Source: Pseudomonadota bacterium (lineage in GTDB: Bacteria > Pseudomonadota > Alphaproteobacteria > Reyranellales > Reyranellaceae). Taken from it: DNA of 15,372 bases. Position 1 is the stretch's first letter. Every line of letters begins with the position of its first letter. The stretch is from NCBI GenBank assembly GCA_023386865.1, contig JAEWIV010000167.1, positions 1 to 15,372 of the forward strand. The letters run 5' to 3'. Of this stretch, positions 1 to 8,057 are shown in pieces. A program made the translations under genes and the position numbers. A model generated the notes under the pieces. The model was given only the letters and a program-made list of their open reading frames with translations. It had not been told where the DNA came from and did not search any database.

Positions 1-580
1 CCTCGTCGATCACAAGGACCTCCGACTCCAGGTGGGCGGCGACGGCGAAGGCGAGCCGGGCATACATACCGACCGAATAGCGCTTCACCGGCGTGTCTAT
101 GAACCTCTCGACGCCCGAGAAATCGACGATCTCGTCGAAGCGGCGGCGCACCTCGGCTCGCGTCATGCCGAGGATGGCGCCGTTCAGGAATACGTTCTCG
201 CGGCCGCTCAGCTCGGGATGGAAGCCGGTGCCGACCTCGAGCAGGGTTGCCACCCGCCCGCTGATCGACACCCGCCCTTCGGTCGGCTCGGTGATGCGCG
301 ACAATATCTTGAGCAGCGTCGTCTTGCCGGCTCCGTTGTGGCCGATGATGCTGACGGCCTCACCGCGCTTGATCTCGAAATCGACGTCGCGCAGGGCCCA
401 GAACTCCTCGACGACGTCGCCCTCGACCATCGGGCGGCCACGCAGCATGTCGGCGCCCTTGCGCAGCGCGTTCCGGAAGCCGCGCGACAGCGCGTCGACG
501 AACACCGAGCCCTCCTCGGCACGATGGCCGATGATGAATTTCTTGCCGAGCTTCTCGGCTCGGATGGCGATGTCCGACAT
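1..580 (-). CDS. ABC transporter ATP-binding protein for polysaccharide export (Wzt/KpsT-like), partial
   Basis: This is the ATPase that powers export of a lipid-linked polysaccharide across the inner membrane with the permease encoded just upstream. Only the first 193 residues are in the window; the gene runs off the left edge. Walker A GHNGAGKT is at residues 80-87. The signature region is YSVGM (168-172), the variant LSGGQ seen in polysaccharide exporters. Walker B ends in LVIDE at residues 189-193, so the window stops on the catalytic Glu. The ATG start (578-580) is one base after the permease stop codon, and the protein opens MSDIAIRAEKLGKKF, as expected for this family. Whether it carries a Wzt-type C-terminal carbohydrate-binding domain cannot be seen. 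The family assignment is firm; the exported glycan is unknown. Confidence 0.93.
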   Translation of the reverse strand, partial: MSDIAIRAEKLGKKFIIGHRAEEGSVFVDALSRGFRNALRKGADMLRGRPMVEGDVVEEFWALRDVDFEIKRGEAVSIIGHNGAGKTTLLKILSRITEPTEGRVSISGRVATLLEVGTGFHPELSGRENVFLNGAILGMTRAEVRRRFDEIVDFSGVERFIDTPVKRYSVGMYARLAFAVAAHLESEVLVIDE

Positions 581-581
581 G

Positions 582-1424
582 TCAGATCATGTCTGCGAAG
601 CTGCGTTCGCTGCGGCGGAACGCACGCGCACCGACCAGTGTCATGCCGGCGACGACGACCAGGCTGACCAGAAAGCCCGGCCAGTAGATGGGGCTGTCGC
701 CACCCAGGATGCACCAGCGGAAACCGTCGATCACGCCGACCATGGGATTGAGGCTGTACAGCATCTGCCAGTGTTCCGGCACGACCTTGCTGGAGAAGCC
801 GACCGGCGAGACATAGAGGCCGATCTGGACCACGAATGGAACGATGAATCGGAAATCTCGATACCTGACGATCAGCGAGGCCGCCCAGATCGCCGGTCCG
901 ATCGCCGCCAGCAGCGCCAGCACCACGAATGCCGGCAACAGCAGGATCTGCCAGCCGGGCGCGATGCCGTACCAAAGCATCAGGCCGGCCAGAATGGTCA
1001 GGCTCACCAGAAAATCGATCAGCGCGACCATGACGGTCGACAACGGCACGATCAGGCGCGGAAAGTAGACCTTGCTGATGAGGTTGGTGCTGCCGATCAG
1101 GCTCACCGAGGCCTCCTGCACCACCGACGCGAACAAGGTCCACGGCAGCAGCCCCGCGAACACCATGACCGCGTAGGGCGCCGAGCCTTCCGATGGCAGC
1201 TTGGCGAGCGAGCCGAACACCACGGTGAAGACCACCATGGTCACGAACGGCCGCACGAAGGCCCAGATGATGCCGATGACGGTCTGCTTGTAGCGCACCG
1301 CAACGTCGCGCCAGGCCAGGATGAAGAAGAGCTCCCGGTAGCGCCAGAGATCGATCCAATACTGGTGGTCGGCCCGCCCCGCTTCGAGGATGAGCGGCCG
1401 GCTGTCCCGTTCCAAGGTGCTCAT
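582..1424 (-). CDS. ABC-2 type polysaccharide export permease (Wzm/KpsM-like)
   Basis: This 280-residue integral membrane subunit forms the channel for export of a polysaccharide or polyol phosphate, paired with the ATPase that starts one base downstream. Family landmarks are visible: the RYKQTVIGIIWAFVRP motif at 44-59 before the first membrane span, KVYFPR at 118-123, VRYRDFRFI at 186-194, LYVSPVGF at 203-210 and LNPMVGVIDGFRW at 225-237. Hydrophobic stretches fit about six membrane segments, and the length is normal for the family. The ATG at 1424 overlaps the stop of the upstream glycosyltransferase as ATGA, and a G-rich Shine-Dalgarno (GAGGGGGG) precedes it. Translational coupling along the operon is likely. 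Substrate is inferred from context only. Confidence 0.94.
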   Translation of the reverse strand: MSTLERDSRPLILEAGRADHQYWIDLWRYRELFFILAWRDVAVRYKQTVIGIIWAFVRPFVTMVVFTVVFGSLAKLPSEGSAPYAVMVFAGLLPWTLFASVVQEASVSLIGSTNLISKVYFPRLIVPLSTVMVALIDFLVSLTILAGLMLWYGIAPGWQILLLPAFVVLALLAAIGPAIWAASLIVRYRDFRFIVPFVVQIGLYVSPVGFSSKVVPEHWQMLYSLNPMVGVIDGFRWCILGGDSPIYWPGFLVSLVVVAGMTLVGARAFRRSERSFADMI

Positions 1425-2527
1425 GCCGCCCCCCTCATACGACGCGGCCGAGCCATAAGGCGAGCGAGGAGTAGGCCCGCCGTCTTCGCGAAATGCGTAC
1501 GTCGATATGGCTCGATCGCAGCCGGGTCGACACGGCCCTGCGGCAGCAGGCGCGTCACCGCCTCGACGAGACTGGCCAGGTCGGCCGGATCGACGAGCTC
1601 GCCGACCTCGGCGTCGGGCACGGCGTCGCCGCTGCCGCCGCCTGCCCCGCCGATCACCCTGAGGCCGCAGGCTGCAGCTTCCAGATAGACGATGCCGAAC
1701 CCCTCGCCCGAGCTCGGCATCACGAAAAGATCGGCCAGGCGATAGAGATCGGGCAGGTCCTGGTCCGGAACGTAGCCGACGAAGCGGACTGCGCCATCCC
1801 GGCCGGCAAGCTCGGCGGCGCGCGCCTCCAGCCGGGCACGGTCGTCGCCGTCGCCGGCCACGACATGCACCAGGCCGGGAAAGCGCTGGCGCAGTGCCGG
1901 CAGCGCCGCAAAAACCAGCTCATGACCTTTATAGCGCTCACTCGCCGCCAGGCGGCCGACGGTCAGCAGCACCGGGCCGCACCCGACCATCAGACGCTCG
2001 CGCAGCGCGGCCGAAGCCGGTCCCGGAGAGAAGCGTTCGTCGACTGTGTTGGGCAGGACACGCACCCGCTCGGGCGCCATATCGACCCAGCCGAGCAGGC
2101 GTTGGCGCGTGCCGCGGCTGACGGTGGTCACCTGGTCGGCCGCTTCGATGGCGCGGCGCACGGACTCGCGGCGGTCCTGCCAGATGTCGGTGCCGTGCGC
2201 CTGCAGCCAATAGCGCGCGCCCAGCAGGCGAGACACCAGCACGGCGAGGGGCGCCATGAAGACGTGCCCGCAGAACACGACGTCGATGGGACGAGAGCGC
2301 CACGCGGTCCACATGGCGGCAAGCGAGAACCGCAGCTTGCCGAAGACCGCCGGCCGCTGGCGCACCCCGGCGGGCAGGGCATCGCCCGACGCATCGCCGA
2401 GACGCGGCAGGACGAGGATCTCGGCGCCGGACGCGGCAAGCGCCGTGAACAGATCGCGGTTGTAACGCGCGATGCCGCCGCGCGCGCCAAACGCGTCGCC
2501 GACCAAGGCCAGGATGCGCACGGTCAT
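1421..2527 (-). CDS. Glycosyltransferase family 4 (GT-B fold)
   Basis: This 368-residue cytoplasmic glycosyltransferase probably adds one sugar from a nucleotide donor to the growing lipid-linked glycan. The N-terminal half has a glycine-rich opening (GARGGIARYNRDL, 14-26) and HGTDIW at 111-116. The C-terminal half has the GT4 donor-site signature: TVGRL (189-193), YKGHE (199-203), a Val-Ala-Gly-Asp-Gly segment near 223-227, and the E-x7-E motif with E275 and E283 in EGFGIVYLE. The start is ATG at 2527, six bases after the amidotransferase stop, with no strong Shine-Dalgarno, so coupling to the upstream gene is likely. The gene ends in a 4-base overlap with the permease. Donor and acceptor sugars cannot be read from the sequence. 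Confidence 0.93.
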   Translation of the reverse strand: MTVRILALVGDAFGARGGIARYNRDLFTALAASGAEILVLPRLGDASGDALPAGVRQRPAVFGKLRFSLAAMWTAWRSRPIDVVFCGHVFMAPLAVLVSRLLGARYWLQAHGTDIWQDRRESVRRAIEAADQVTTVSRGTRQRLLGWVDMAPERVRVLPNTVDERFSPGPASAALRERLMVGCGPVLLTVGRLAASERYKGHELVFAALPALRQRFPGLVHVVAGDGDDRARLEARAAELAGRDGAVRFVGYVPDQDLPDLYRLADLFVMPSSGEGFGIVYLEAAACGLRVIGGAGGGSGDAVPDAEVGELVDPADLASLVEAVTRLLPQGRVDPAAIEPYRRTHFAKTAGLLLARLMARPRRMRGAA

Positions 2528-2533
2528 CTGGTG

Positions 2534-4375
2534 TCAAGCCACCGCCGGCCTCATCCAGCCGCGATGCCATACCCGCAGCGCCCAGCTGCGCGAAGCGGCG
2601 GAAAAATCGACCGGCCCCCCACCCTCAGCAGGCGTACCGGCAGCCTCGCGCAGCCAGCGGCCGACCGGCGTGACGAAGCCCGTCTTGCGCCGCTCGCGGA
2701 CGGCCGTCGGCAGCGGCGGCTGGAGCAGCTCGGCGACGGCGTCCTTGGCATTCAGGCGCGCCAGAACGTCGCCCGGCGGTAGGGCGGCGAGGAAGCAGGG
2801 ATCGACGTAGGGCACCCGGATCTCGACGCCGTGCGCCATGCCCGCCCAGTCGGCATCGCGCAGGAGCTGGTTGCGCATGTAGAGCGCCGTCTCGAGGGCG
2901 GAAACGCGGTCGAAGTCGCCGAGCGGCCGAGCGCCGTGCAAAGCCGCCGCAATATGGCTGAGCGGCGCCAACCGACGCAGGCCGTCGGCGACCAACGCCG
3001 GGTCCAGCAATTCGTCGAGCTCCCACGGCATGTAGACGCTGCGTCGCAGGAGATAGGCGCCGGCCCAGTCGCCGCCGTACTGCACCAGCCCTGCCGCCTT
3101 CGGCGGCAGCCGCACGCCCGCTGCCATGGCGGCCGAAAGGCCGCGACGTACGAGCCGTCCGAGCCCGGGTATGGCCGACAAGGGGCGCAGCCAATGCACG
3201 CTGCGTGGCACGTCCGTGAACGACGGGTAGCCGCCGAAGCACTCGTCCGCACCCAGCCCGCTTAGCGCCACCTTGATGCCCGCCTCGTGCGCGGCCTTGG
3301 CGACGAACCAGGTGTTGATGCCATCGATCGTCGGCAGGTCCATGGCGTCCAGGATCGCCGACAGATCGCTCTCGAACTCGGCACGAGCGACCGTGCGCAC
3401 GATATGGCGCGCGCCGTAGCGCCGGGCGACCTCGCTCGCAAGCGGCGCCTCGTCGACCGCCTGCCCCTTGAACTCGGCGAAGGCGAGCGTCACGGCCAGC
3501 ACCGATTGCGCGCCCAACGCCGACATGGTGCCGAGCAACGCGCCCGAATCGAGGCCGGCCGAGAGGAAAACCGCCACCGGCACGTCCGCTACCAAGTGGT
3601 GCTGCACCGAATCTCGCATCGCATCCGACAGCAGCCGCCGGGCATCGCCCTCGCCGCGGCCGGTGCCGGCGCGTTCTGCCAGGGCCTCGGCGACGTCGTA
3701 ATAGCGCGTCGGCGCCCGCGGACCGGCGGCATCGACGACGAGGGTCGTCCCAGCCGGCAGCGCGTGCACCTCGCGCCAGACGGTGAAGGGCTCAGGCACG
3801 CTGCCGAACAGGTGGAAACCCACGATGCCGGCCGCATCCGGGTCGCGGCCGACTCGCCCGCCGGCGAGCAGCGCCTTGGCCTGCGAGGCGAAGCGCACGG
3901 TCCAGCCGTCATCGGACCAATAGAGCGGCTTGATCCCCAATGGATCGCGCGCCAGCAGCAGCGTGCGCTCCTTTGCGTCCCACAGGCCGAAAGCGAACAT
4001 GCCGCGCAGCTTCTTGACCATATCGGCGCCGCAGTCGGCGTAGAGCTGCAGCAGCACCTCGGTGTCGGACCCGCTGCGAAACGCATGGCCGCGCCGCGCA
4101 AGCTCCTCGCGCAGCTCGCGGTAATTGTAGATCTCGCCGTTGAATGTGATCGTGTAGCGGCCGCAGGCGCTGTGCATCGGTTGCGCGCCCGCCTCGCTGA
4201 GGTCGATGATGGCGAGGCGCTGATGGGCAAATCCGGTGCGCCGATCGTCCGCGATCCAGATGCCGTTGCCGTCGGGGCCGCGGGCCGCCATGCGGTCATT
4301 GACGCGCACGAGCTCGGCACGGTCGACACGCGGCGCGACGTCGAGGTAGGCGTGGATGCCGGCTATTCCACACAT
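2534..4375 (-). CDS. asnB: Asparagine synthetase (glutamine-hydrolysing) type amidotransferase, class II
   Basis: This 613-residue two-domain enzyme releases ammonia from glutamine and uses it to amidate an ATP-activated carboxylate. The start is placed at the ATG at 4375 rather than one 39 nt upstream, because it gives MCGIAG and leaves Cys2 as the N-terminal nucleophile after Met removal. The Ntn-hydrolase domain shows RGPDG (32-36), FNGEIYNY (78-85) and SGSDTEVLL (101-109). The synthetase domain has the PPi-loop SAGLDS (272-277, usually SGGLDS), GLGADECFGGY (373-383), HGVEIRVPYVD (515-525) and RKTGF (563-567). In a polysaccharide operon such enzymes may amidate a uronic acid rather than aspartate. 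That role is inference; general asparagine synthesis is the alternative. It lies 28 bp after the sugar transferase and 6 bp before the GT4 gene. Confidence 0.93.
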   Translation of the reverse strand: MCGIAGIHAYLDVAPRVDRAELVRVNDRMAARGPDGNGIWIADDRRTGFAHQRLAIIDLSEAGAQPMHSACGRYTITFNGEIYNYRELREELARRGHAFRSGSDTEVLLQLYADCGADMVKKLRGMFAFGLWDAKERTLLLARDPLGIKPLYWSDDGWTVRFASQAKALLAGGRVGRDPDAAGIVGFHLFGSVPEPFTVWREVHALPAGTTLVVDAAGPRAPTRYYDVAEALAERAGTGRGEGDARRLLSDAMRDSVQHHLVADVPVAVFLSAGLDSGALLGTMSALGAQSVLAVTLAFAEFKGQAVDEAPLASEVARRYGARHIVRTVARAEFESDLSAILDAMDLPTIDGINTWFVAKAAHEAGIKVALSGLGADECFGGYPSFTDVPRSVHWLRPLSAIPGLGRLVRRGLSAAMAAGVRLPPKAAGLVQYGGDWAGAYLLRRSVYMPWELDELLDPALVADGLRRLAPLSHIAAALHGARPLGDFDRVSALETALYMRNQLLRDADWAGMAHGVEIRVPYVDPCFLAALPPGDVLARLNAKDAVAELLQPPLPTAVRERRKTGFVTPVGRWLREAAGTPAEGGGPVDFSAASRSWALRVWHRGWMRPAVA

Positions 4376-4403
4376 GGTCCCGCCCACGAGGTCGCAGCGA
4401 GCG

Positions 4404-5792
4404 TCAACGCGCACCGGTGCCGCGGAAAATCACAGCGACGGTACGCAACACGATCACCAGATCGAGCCATAGCGAGCAGTGCTTCAGGTAGTACAAGTCG
4501 TACTCCAGCTTCGAACGCATCTCGTCGGGCGCATGGGCGTAGCCCTGGTTGATTTGCGCCCAGCCGGTCACGCCCGGCCGCACGATGCCGCGCAACGCGA
4601 AATGCTCGATGTCGCGCACGTAGCCCTGCTCCAGCGATGCTGCCTCCGGCCGCGGCCCGACCCAGCTCATGTCGCCGCGCAGGACATTGAAGAGCTGTGG
4701 CAGCTCGTCCAGCCGACACCGGCGCAGGCAGCCGCCGATGCGGGTGACGCGCGGGTCGACGGCGGTCGTGAAGCTCGGCCCGCCGGCGCCATGGAACATG
4801 GTGCGGAACTTGATCATGCGAAACGGCTGGCCCCGCCGGCCGATCCGCATCTGCACGAAGAATACCGGACCGGGACTGTCCAGGCGCACGACCGCCGCCA
4901 ACGCCAGCAGGACGGGCAGCAGAACCGGCAGCAGCACGATGGTAAGCCCGAGCTCGACGGCGCGCCGCACGACGAGATACTGGCGCGACGGCAGCAGCGC
5001 GCCGAACTCGTTGGGCGTGAGCCCGCCGAGCGGCGTCCGGCCGGTCAATGTCTCGACGATGTAGCGCCGGTCGAGGACCGGAACGCCGGCGATGGCGGCA
5101 TCGGCCAGGGCGGCGACCCGTCCCTCGCCGAGATCGGCATTGAGATCCGCGACAATGGCATCGACGCGCACGCCGCGGTGCTGAACCTCGTCGAAATCGA
5201 ACCAGCGACAGGTGGCGAGGGCCGGCATCTCGGCAATCGACGAGCGCGGCATCACCGCATAGTTGCGAACCAGATAGCGCGACCGAAGCTGCGACACGCT
5301 CGCCATCCAAAGCAGGGTCAGGAGGCCCGAACCGAAGAACTGAATGCGCGAATAGTCGATGCGCAGCAGCAGCAGGATCACGGCGATCAAGGCGTAGGTC
5401 AGAACGGCGACCGGCGCGACATAGCCGATGTTGCCCTGCAGCGCGGTCCCCGGAAAGGCATGGAGGCGGCGGCCGCAGTACCACACAACCGAGTAGCCCA
5501 CGGCCGTGGCGATGATGGTGAACTCCGTCCCGCCGAGCTGGGTGGCGAACGGCTCGCCGGTGGCATAGATCGGAATCGGCAACACGACGCAGAACAGGAA
5601 GCCGACGACCGCGTCGATCCACGTCTCTACGAAGCGCTGCGGCGCCGACCGCATCCCCCGCGAGCCATTCAGCGGGCGTTCGATCGAGAAGGCCTTTTGC
5701 GCGACCGGGATCGCTGTGCGCACGCCGACATCCTCCCACGCTGTATCGTGCCGACCGTCAGCGACCTGTCCGGTCGGGGTGATTGGCTTCAT
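4404..5792 (-). CDS. Undecaprenyl-phosphate sugar-1-phosphate transferase (polyprenyl glycosylphosphotransferase)
   Basis: This 462-residue membrane enzyme starts glycan assembly by moving a sugar-1-phosphate from a nucleotide sugar to undecaprenyl phosphate. The N-terminal part has about four membrane spans (roughly 58-78, 92-106, 125-143, 152-166), then a soluble region resembling the CoA-binding-like domain of this family. The C-terminal catalytic domain follows a span near 282-302: SPGPVFF (306-312), IKFRTM (327-332), the Asp-Glu pair in DELPQL (362-367), GDMSWVGPRPE (373-383), RPGVTGWAQI (405-414) and a YDLYYL segment (431-436). The listed start is the ATG at 5792, which has no clear Shine-Dalgarno. 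A GTG at 5723 has a good one 7 nt upstream and would give 439 residues. The sugar is not predictable. Confidence 0.92.
   Translation of the reverse strand: MKPITPTGQVADGRHDTAWEDVGVRTAIPVAQKAFSIERPLNGSRGMRSAPQRFVETWIDAVVGFLFCVVLPIPIYATGEPFATQLGGTEFTIIATAVGYSVVWYCGRRLHAFPGTALQGNIGYVAPVAVLTYALIAVILLLLRIDYSRIQFFGSGLLTLLWMASVSQLRSRYLVRNYAVMPRSSIAEMPALATCRWFDFDEVQHRGVRVDAIVADLNADLGEGRVAALADAAIAGVPVLDRRYIVETLTGRTPLGGLTPNEFGALLPSRQYLVVRRAVELGLTIVLLPVLLPVLLALAAVVRLDSPGPVFFVQMRIGRRGQPFRMIKFRTMFHGAGGPSFTTAVDPRVTRIGGCLRRCRLDELPQLFNVLRGDMSWVGPRPEAASLEQGYVRDIEHFALRGIVRPGVTGWAQINQGYAHAPDEMRSKLEYDLYYLKHCSLWLDLVIVLRTVAVIFRGTGAR
5731..5737 (-). promoter_or_regulatory. Shine-Dalgarno-like GGGAGGA supporting an alternative GTG start
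   Basis: GGGAGGA lies 7 nt upstream of an in-frame GTG (5721-5723) in the sugar transferase gene. The ATG at 5792 has no comparable site. This would shorten the protein by 23 residues outside any recognisable domain. Which start is used is undecided. Confidence 0.45.
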
Positions 5793-5857
5793 GCAATTAG
5801 TGGTGCCATCCGTATACCCCCAGCATACTGTTTGCACTCCACATGAGTACAGTTGAA

Positions 5858-7363
5858 CTATTCCCATGGCGTGAAGGCGGTCCGGGACCTTTCCCTGCGG
5901 CCGAAGGCCTGGGCCCAGCCCATGCCCAGCAGGGCGCTGACAACGAAACCGATCGCGGGCATTTGCAGGCTGAAATCGACCAGCGAATGAAGGATGGGCA
6001 CCGTCGCCACCGCGAAGGCGGCTGCCGGCAGGTAGCGGTGCGCCCGCCGTCGGATGATCGCGCCATGCAGCGAGATGCCGTAGGGGATGAGAACGACGGC
6101 GAACCCCACCAGCGCCACGGGGACGCCGACCTCCACCATGGTCTCGAGCGGGGTGGAATGGGCGAGATCGTTGGCGATCGGCATGCTGGTGGGCTGGACG
6201 ATGCCATAGACGTCGGCGAACCCACCGAGCCCCCAGCCGAGCCACGGCGACATCCCGATGGCCTGCAGGGAGGCCAGCCAGATCTTGACGCGGTCGCTGC
6301 CGTCGCTGGCGTAAAGCGCCTTGTGGAAGATCGTGTTCCCGGCGATGGCCAGCACGACGGCGCCGACGAGCACACTGACGACGACAAAGATGCGTACCAG
6401 GTCGGGCCGGGAGCGCCAGCGACCACGCAGCATGATCACGGCCAGGAGACCGGCGCCCGCCATGGTCGCGGCAAGGCCGGCGCGCGAGGCGGAGAATAGC
6501 AGCCCGCCCAGCAGCAACAGGCAGCAGGCAAGCATGGCGACGCGAAAGCCCGTCAGCGAGGAGGCGACGCTGTCCCGATCGTCCTCGTCGTAGCCGTAAG
6601 GCATGTCGCCTTTGCGCCGGCGGCCGGCGAACACGAGTGCCATCGCCGCCACCATGCCCATGCCGCTGTAGCAGCCGAACGAGTTGCTGCTCACGAACGT
6701 GCCGGACATGACGCACCGGCCGGTCGCCGGATCGTAGGGGTCGACCTTCTTCAGGTAGCCGCCGACGTAGCAGGAATGCACCGTCACCTGCATCAGAATG
6801 CCGTAGGCGACGACGAGGACGGCGCCGACGACGAATAGCAACAGCAACAGGCGCGCTCGATCACGGTCGCGACAGAGCGCTCGTGCCGCGAGGAAGATCG
6901 CGCCGCAGGTAAGGCACTTGAGCAGCGTATTGCGCGTCAGGTCGATCGCCAGGGTCGGAACAGGCGCGTGGGCGCCACCGAGCAGTCGAGCGGCCGCTTC
7001 ATAGAGCCAGGCGCTGCCCGACAGCGGCGCCAGCGCCGACGTCTGGAACAAGCCGAACAGGACGAACAGGGCGAAGCAGGCGACAAGGGCGATCAGCGGC
7101 TTGCGTTCGGCCTCGCTTACCTCGAAACCCCGGCGGGAGACCGCCGCAATGACGACCGCGAGCCCGCCGATCACCACGGCAATCGGCGCCCACGCCCAAT
7201 CGCGATTGGCGCCCATCGGCAGTGCGGCGAACGACACGGCAGCGAACAGCAACGCCGCCATCATCCAGTCGACGAGGCCGCGGACGACGGACAGTGGCGA
7301 CTGCCGCCGCCCGCCTGCGTCGCTGGCCTCGAAGACTATTTCTTTCTGAGGCGCGTGAGCCAT
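5858..7363 (-). CDS. O-antigen ligase / polymerase-like membrane protein (WaaL/Wzy family)
   Basis: This 501-residue polytopic inner membrane protein, with about 10-12 hydrophobic spans, probably joins or polymerises undecaprenyl-linked glycan on the periplasmic face. Family landmarks are GTFVSSNSFGCYSG (221-234, aligning with the GTF-x-N-x-N motif of O-antigen ligases), SASRAG (291-296, with R294), GLGGF (378-382), AHSTPLE (401-407, with H402) and HSLVDFSLQMP (459-469). Three cysteines (C198, C217, C231) lie in or next to the probable large periplasmic loop. The ATG at 7363 is chosen because AGAGGAA sits 8 nt upstream. It makes the gene overlap the preceding one by 28 nt. A 65-bp AT-richer gap separates its TAG stop from the sugar transferase. 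Ligase and polymerase activities cannot be told apart by sequence. Confidence 0.88.
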   Translation of the reverse strand: MAHAPQKEIVFEASDAGGRRQSPLSVVRGLVDWMMAALLFAAVSFAALPMGANRDWAWAPIAVVIGGLAVVIAAVSRRGFEVSEAERKPLIALVACFALFVLFGLFQTSALAPLSGSAWLYEAAARLLGGAHAPVPTLAIDLTRNTLLKCLTCGAIFLAARALCRDRDRARLLLLLFVVGAVLVVAYGILMQVTVHSCYVGGYLKKVDPYDPATGRCVMSGTFVSSNSFGCYSGMGMVAAMALVFAGRRRKGDMPYGYDEDDRDSVASSLTGFRVAMLACCLLLLGGLLFSASRAGLAATMAGAGLLAVIMLRGRWRSRPDLVRIFVVVSVLVGAVVLAIAGNTIFHKALYASDGSDRVKIWLASLQAIGMSPWLGWGLGGFADVYGIVQPTSMPIANDLAHSTPLETMVEVGVPVALVGFAVVLIPYGISLHGAIIRRRAHRYLPAAAFAVATVPILHSLVDFSLQMPAIGFVVSALLGMGWAQAFGRRERSRTAFTPWE

Positions 7364-8037
7364 TTCGACAGTTCCTCTTGCGCGTTCGGCTCGTCGCGGA
7401 CGAAGTAGCGAACGAAAAGCTCGTCGATCGGCGAGCGAACCACCCGCGCGAACCACGACCTGTCCGGGCTCACCCGCCAGTTCATCACGACGTAGGCGGC
7501 GATGCGCTCGCGCTCCTGCGGCGTGAAGAACTGCCAGTTGTCGAGGATGAGCTGCAGGCGCGCCGGCCACAGCACTTCCATCATCGGTGCGGTGTCGATC
7601 GACATCATCAGCGCCGCAACGACCTGGGCCGAGGTGCCGTCGATTGCCTGTCGAACCGCGGCCAGCCGCGCCCAGCCGACGCTGCGCGCCGGCGCATTGC
7701 CAAGGGCGAAGTCGAGGTCGGCCAGCGCCTGCTTCATCCAGATGTCGCGTTGCCGCTTGTCCACCGGCAGATCGGGAACCACCGCAGCGCCGGCCAGCAG
7801 CTCCGACCGCCCAAGCCTGCGGCCGGCCACCGGATCGGCCGCTACCGCGCGATCGAGGGCGACGATCCCGGCCTGCACCCGGGCAAGCTGCAGAGGCTGG
7901 CCGGTACGCAGCTCGAAGACGACGGCATCGGCCTTCTGCGCTTGCCAGGCGCCATCCGCCACCGGCCAGGCGACGACGGCGAGGAAGGTCCCACCGACGC
8001 CCAAAAGGCCACGCAGCACCCAAGCCATCGCGTTCAA
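7336..8037 (-). CDS. Membrane-anchored protein of unknown function, first gene of the polysaccharide operon
   Basis: I do not recognise a named family for this 233-residue protein. Residues 5-24 form one hydrophobic segment, either an uncleaved signal or an N-terminal anchor, so most of the protein is probably periplasmic. The rest looks helical. Residues 48-82 and 98-132 each read like TPR-type helical pairs (LDRAVAADP near 61-69; ALADLDFALGNAPARSVGWARLA at 104-126). The C-terminal third is rich in Trp and Arg. The start is a TTG at 8037, supported by GAGGGAAGG 8 nt upstream; an ATG three codons later (8028) would be 17 nt from that site. It overlaps the O-antigen ligase-like gene by 28 nt, so a role in assembly, chain length or complex scaffolding is possible but inferred. 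Confidence 0.8.
   Translation of the reverse strand: MNAMAWVLRGLLGVGGTFLAVVAWPVADGAWQAQKADAVVFELRTGQPLQLARVQAGIVALDRAVAADPVAGRRLGRSELLAGAAVVPDLPVDKRQRDIWMKQALADLDFALGNAPARSVGWARLAAVRQAIDGTSAQVVAALMMSIDTAPMMEVLWPARLQLILDNWQFFTPQERERIAAYVVMNWRVSPDRSWFARVVRSPIDELFVRYFVRDEPNAQEELSKWLTRLRKK
7372..7378 (-). promoter_or_regulatory. Ribosome binding site deciding the O-antigen ligase-like start
   Basis: AGAGGAA on the minus strand, 8 nt before the ATG at 7363. It lies inside the coding end of the upstream gene and supports a 28-nt gene overlap rather than a later start. Confidence 0.65.
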
Positions 8038-8045
8038 GTGGTCGG

Positions 8046-8054
8046 CCTTCCCTC
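8046..8054 (-). promoter_or_regulatory. Ribosome binding site for the first operon gene (TTG start)
   Basis: GAGGGAAGG on the minus strand, ending 8 nt before the TTG at 8037. The spacing favours TTG over the ATG at 8028. Confidence 0.6.
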
Positions 8055-8057
8055 GTT

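Noticed and set aside
93..1688. Long plus-strand open frame (531 codons) opposite the ABC transporter genes
   Set aside because: The protein is rich in Arg, His, Asp and Gln with no recognisable domain, and the minus strand carries clear conserved motifs. It is a mirror frame caused by high GC.
3287..4552. Plus-strand open frame of 421 codons opposite the amidotransferase gene
   Set aside because: Composition typical of an antisense shadow, no motif, and it runs across two well-supported minus-strand genes and their gap.
5793..6716. N-terminal extension of the sugar transferase frame back through the ligase-like gene (770 residues in total)
   Set aside because: The extension lies out of frame inside the ligase-like gene, is Arg/His-rich, and lacks family similarity. 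The real start is at 5792 or 5723.
7364..8023. Longer form of the O-antigen ligase-like protein (721 residues)
   Set aside because: The added part is a shadow of the upstream gene, and a good ribosome binding site marks the ATG at 7363.
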